Of a stretch of 5,828 nt of DNA, positions 5,364 to 5,828 are shown piece by piece. The DNA is from Betaproteobacteria bacterium (GTDB lineage: Bacteria > Pseudomonadota > Gammaproteobacteria > Burkholderiales > SG8-39): NCBI GenBank assembly GCA_019237595.1, contig JAFAGU010000086.1, forward strand, positions 1 to 5,828. The letters are read 5' to 3'. The first letter of the stretch is position 1. Each line of letters starts with the position of its first letter. Below the pieces are notes generated by a model. That model was given only the letters and a program-made list of their open reading frames with translations, was not told the DNA's origin and did not search any database. Both the position numbers and the translations under genes were made by a program.

Positions 5364-5828
5364 TCATTGCCTCGCCGCCCATCGGCGAAGCCACCAGGCC
5401 GCGGCGCCGATGAGTACGATCGCTCCCGCGGCGAGCCATAGCGCCGCATGCTCCGGGTCTTCCAGGATCGCCGAAGCGCGATCGCCGAACACCGTGGCGG
5501 CAAGCACGCCCGGGAGCATGCCGAAGAACGTTCCCGCGATGAAGTGCCATGCTCGCACGCGCAGCGTGCCGGCGAGCGCGCTCGCGACGACGTGCGGCAC
5601 CGTCGGCACTACGCGCAGGATGAAGACGGCGAGCACGCCGTGACGCCCGAGGATGCGCGTGATGGACTCCAGGTGCCGGCCCGCCAGGCGCTCGAGCGTC
5701 GTCAAGGGCAAGAGCCGGCCGCAATAGAACGCCGCGAGCGAAGATAGGAGGATGCCAGTCATCGAATAGAGGAAGCCCAGCCGCGCGCCATAGGCGAAAG
5801 CGATGAGGAGGGTGATCGCCGGCCGGGG
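5364..5828 (-). CDS. VTT-domain (TVP38/TMEM64/DedA-like) membrane protein, C-terminal part
   Basis: The minus-strand frame is open from the right edge to a TGA at 5366-5364, giving 154 residues with the N-terminus missing. A Met codon at 5762-5760 is not the likely start, because 22 in-frame residues before it (PRPAITLLIAFAYGARLGFL and on) match the first helix of a VTT domain. Visible family features, numbered from the edge, are a PRPA re-entrant start, a GR pair (37-38), LRVVPTVPHVVAS with the conserved Arg and two Pro (71-83), and GTFFGMLPG (99-107). A final helix lies near 131-146, followed by a basic tail. VTT proteins are inner-membrane proteins linked to lipid scrambling or transport. 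Some are free-standing at about 200-250 residues; others are the C-terminal half of phospholipase D-like fusions, and the window cannot tell which. It converges with the SDR gene with four bases between stops. Confidence 0.88.
   Translation of the reverse strand, partial: PRPAITLLIAFAYGARLGFLYSMTGILLSSLAAFYCGRLLPLTTLERLAGRHLESITRILGRHGVLAVFILRVVPTVPHVVASALAGTLRVRAWHFIAGTFFGMLPGVLAATVFGDRASAILEDPEHAALWLAAGAIVLIGAAAWWLRRWAARQ

Noticed and set aside
5372..5388. Six-base-pair hairpin as an intrinsic terminator
   Set aside because: It is short, has no T run on either strand, and lies within the VTT coding end.
4229..5503. 424-codon minus-strand frame opposite the SDR gene
   Set aside because: Its composition is Arg/Gly/Ala/His-rich with no recognisable motif, and it mirrors a well-supported SDR with a complete catalytic set.

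Overview
The window is high-GC bacterial DNA, densely coding and almost free of intergenic sequence. It holds most of an operon for a caa3-type (A2-type haem-copper) cytochrome c oxidase. The gene order is small membrane protein, SCO copper chaperone, subunit II with a fused cytochrome c, subunit I, subunit III, small subunit IV. Gene content, protein style and base composition suggest a proteobacterium, perhaps a betaproteobacterium, but the sequence alone does not fix the taxon.

Layout. Bases 1-42 are the tail of an unidentified, probably membrane-bound upstream gene, so the operon starts outside the window. A 99-residue single-helix protein (26-325) follows, then a SCO/SenC protein (322-1014), coxB (1011-1961), coxA (about 1951-3534), coxC (3512-4087) and a subunit IV-like gene (4084-4371, GTG start). 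A short-chain dehydrogenase/reductase (4376-5359) follows after 4 bases and looks like the last gene of the operon. On the opposite strand, converging with only 4 bases between stops, is the C-terminal part of a VTT (TVP38/TMEM64/DedA-like) membrane protein that runs off the right edge (5364-5828).

How the genes fit together. CoxB accepts electrons through its fused haem c and passes them to CuA. CoxA carries haem a and the haem a3/CuB centre, reduces O2 and pumps protons. CoxC and the subunit IV protein complete the membrane core. The SCO protein probably delivers copper to CuA. The genes overlap by ATGA, ATGA, 23 nt and GTGA, or are 4 nt apart, so translation is probably coupled along a single mRNA. 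No promoter, operator, terminator, RNA gene, CRISPR array, insertion sequence or long repeat was seen.

The main anomaly is the coxB/coxA junction. Subunit I has no ATG, GTG or TTG codon upstream of its conserved N-terminal segment. One missing G after position 1959 would restore both an ATG start and the ATGA overlap seen at the sister junctions. This is either an assembly or sequencing error or a real start-codon lesion or non-AUG start. I see no convincing wholly new system here. The other points of interest are a membrane-tailed SDR at the end of a respiratory operon, a C-terminally anchored SCO protein and a shortened member of a poorly known small-protein family.
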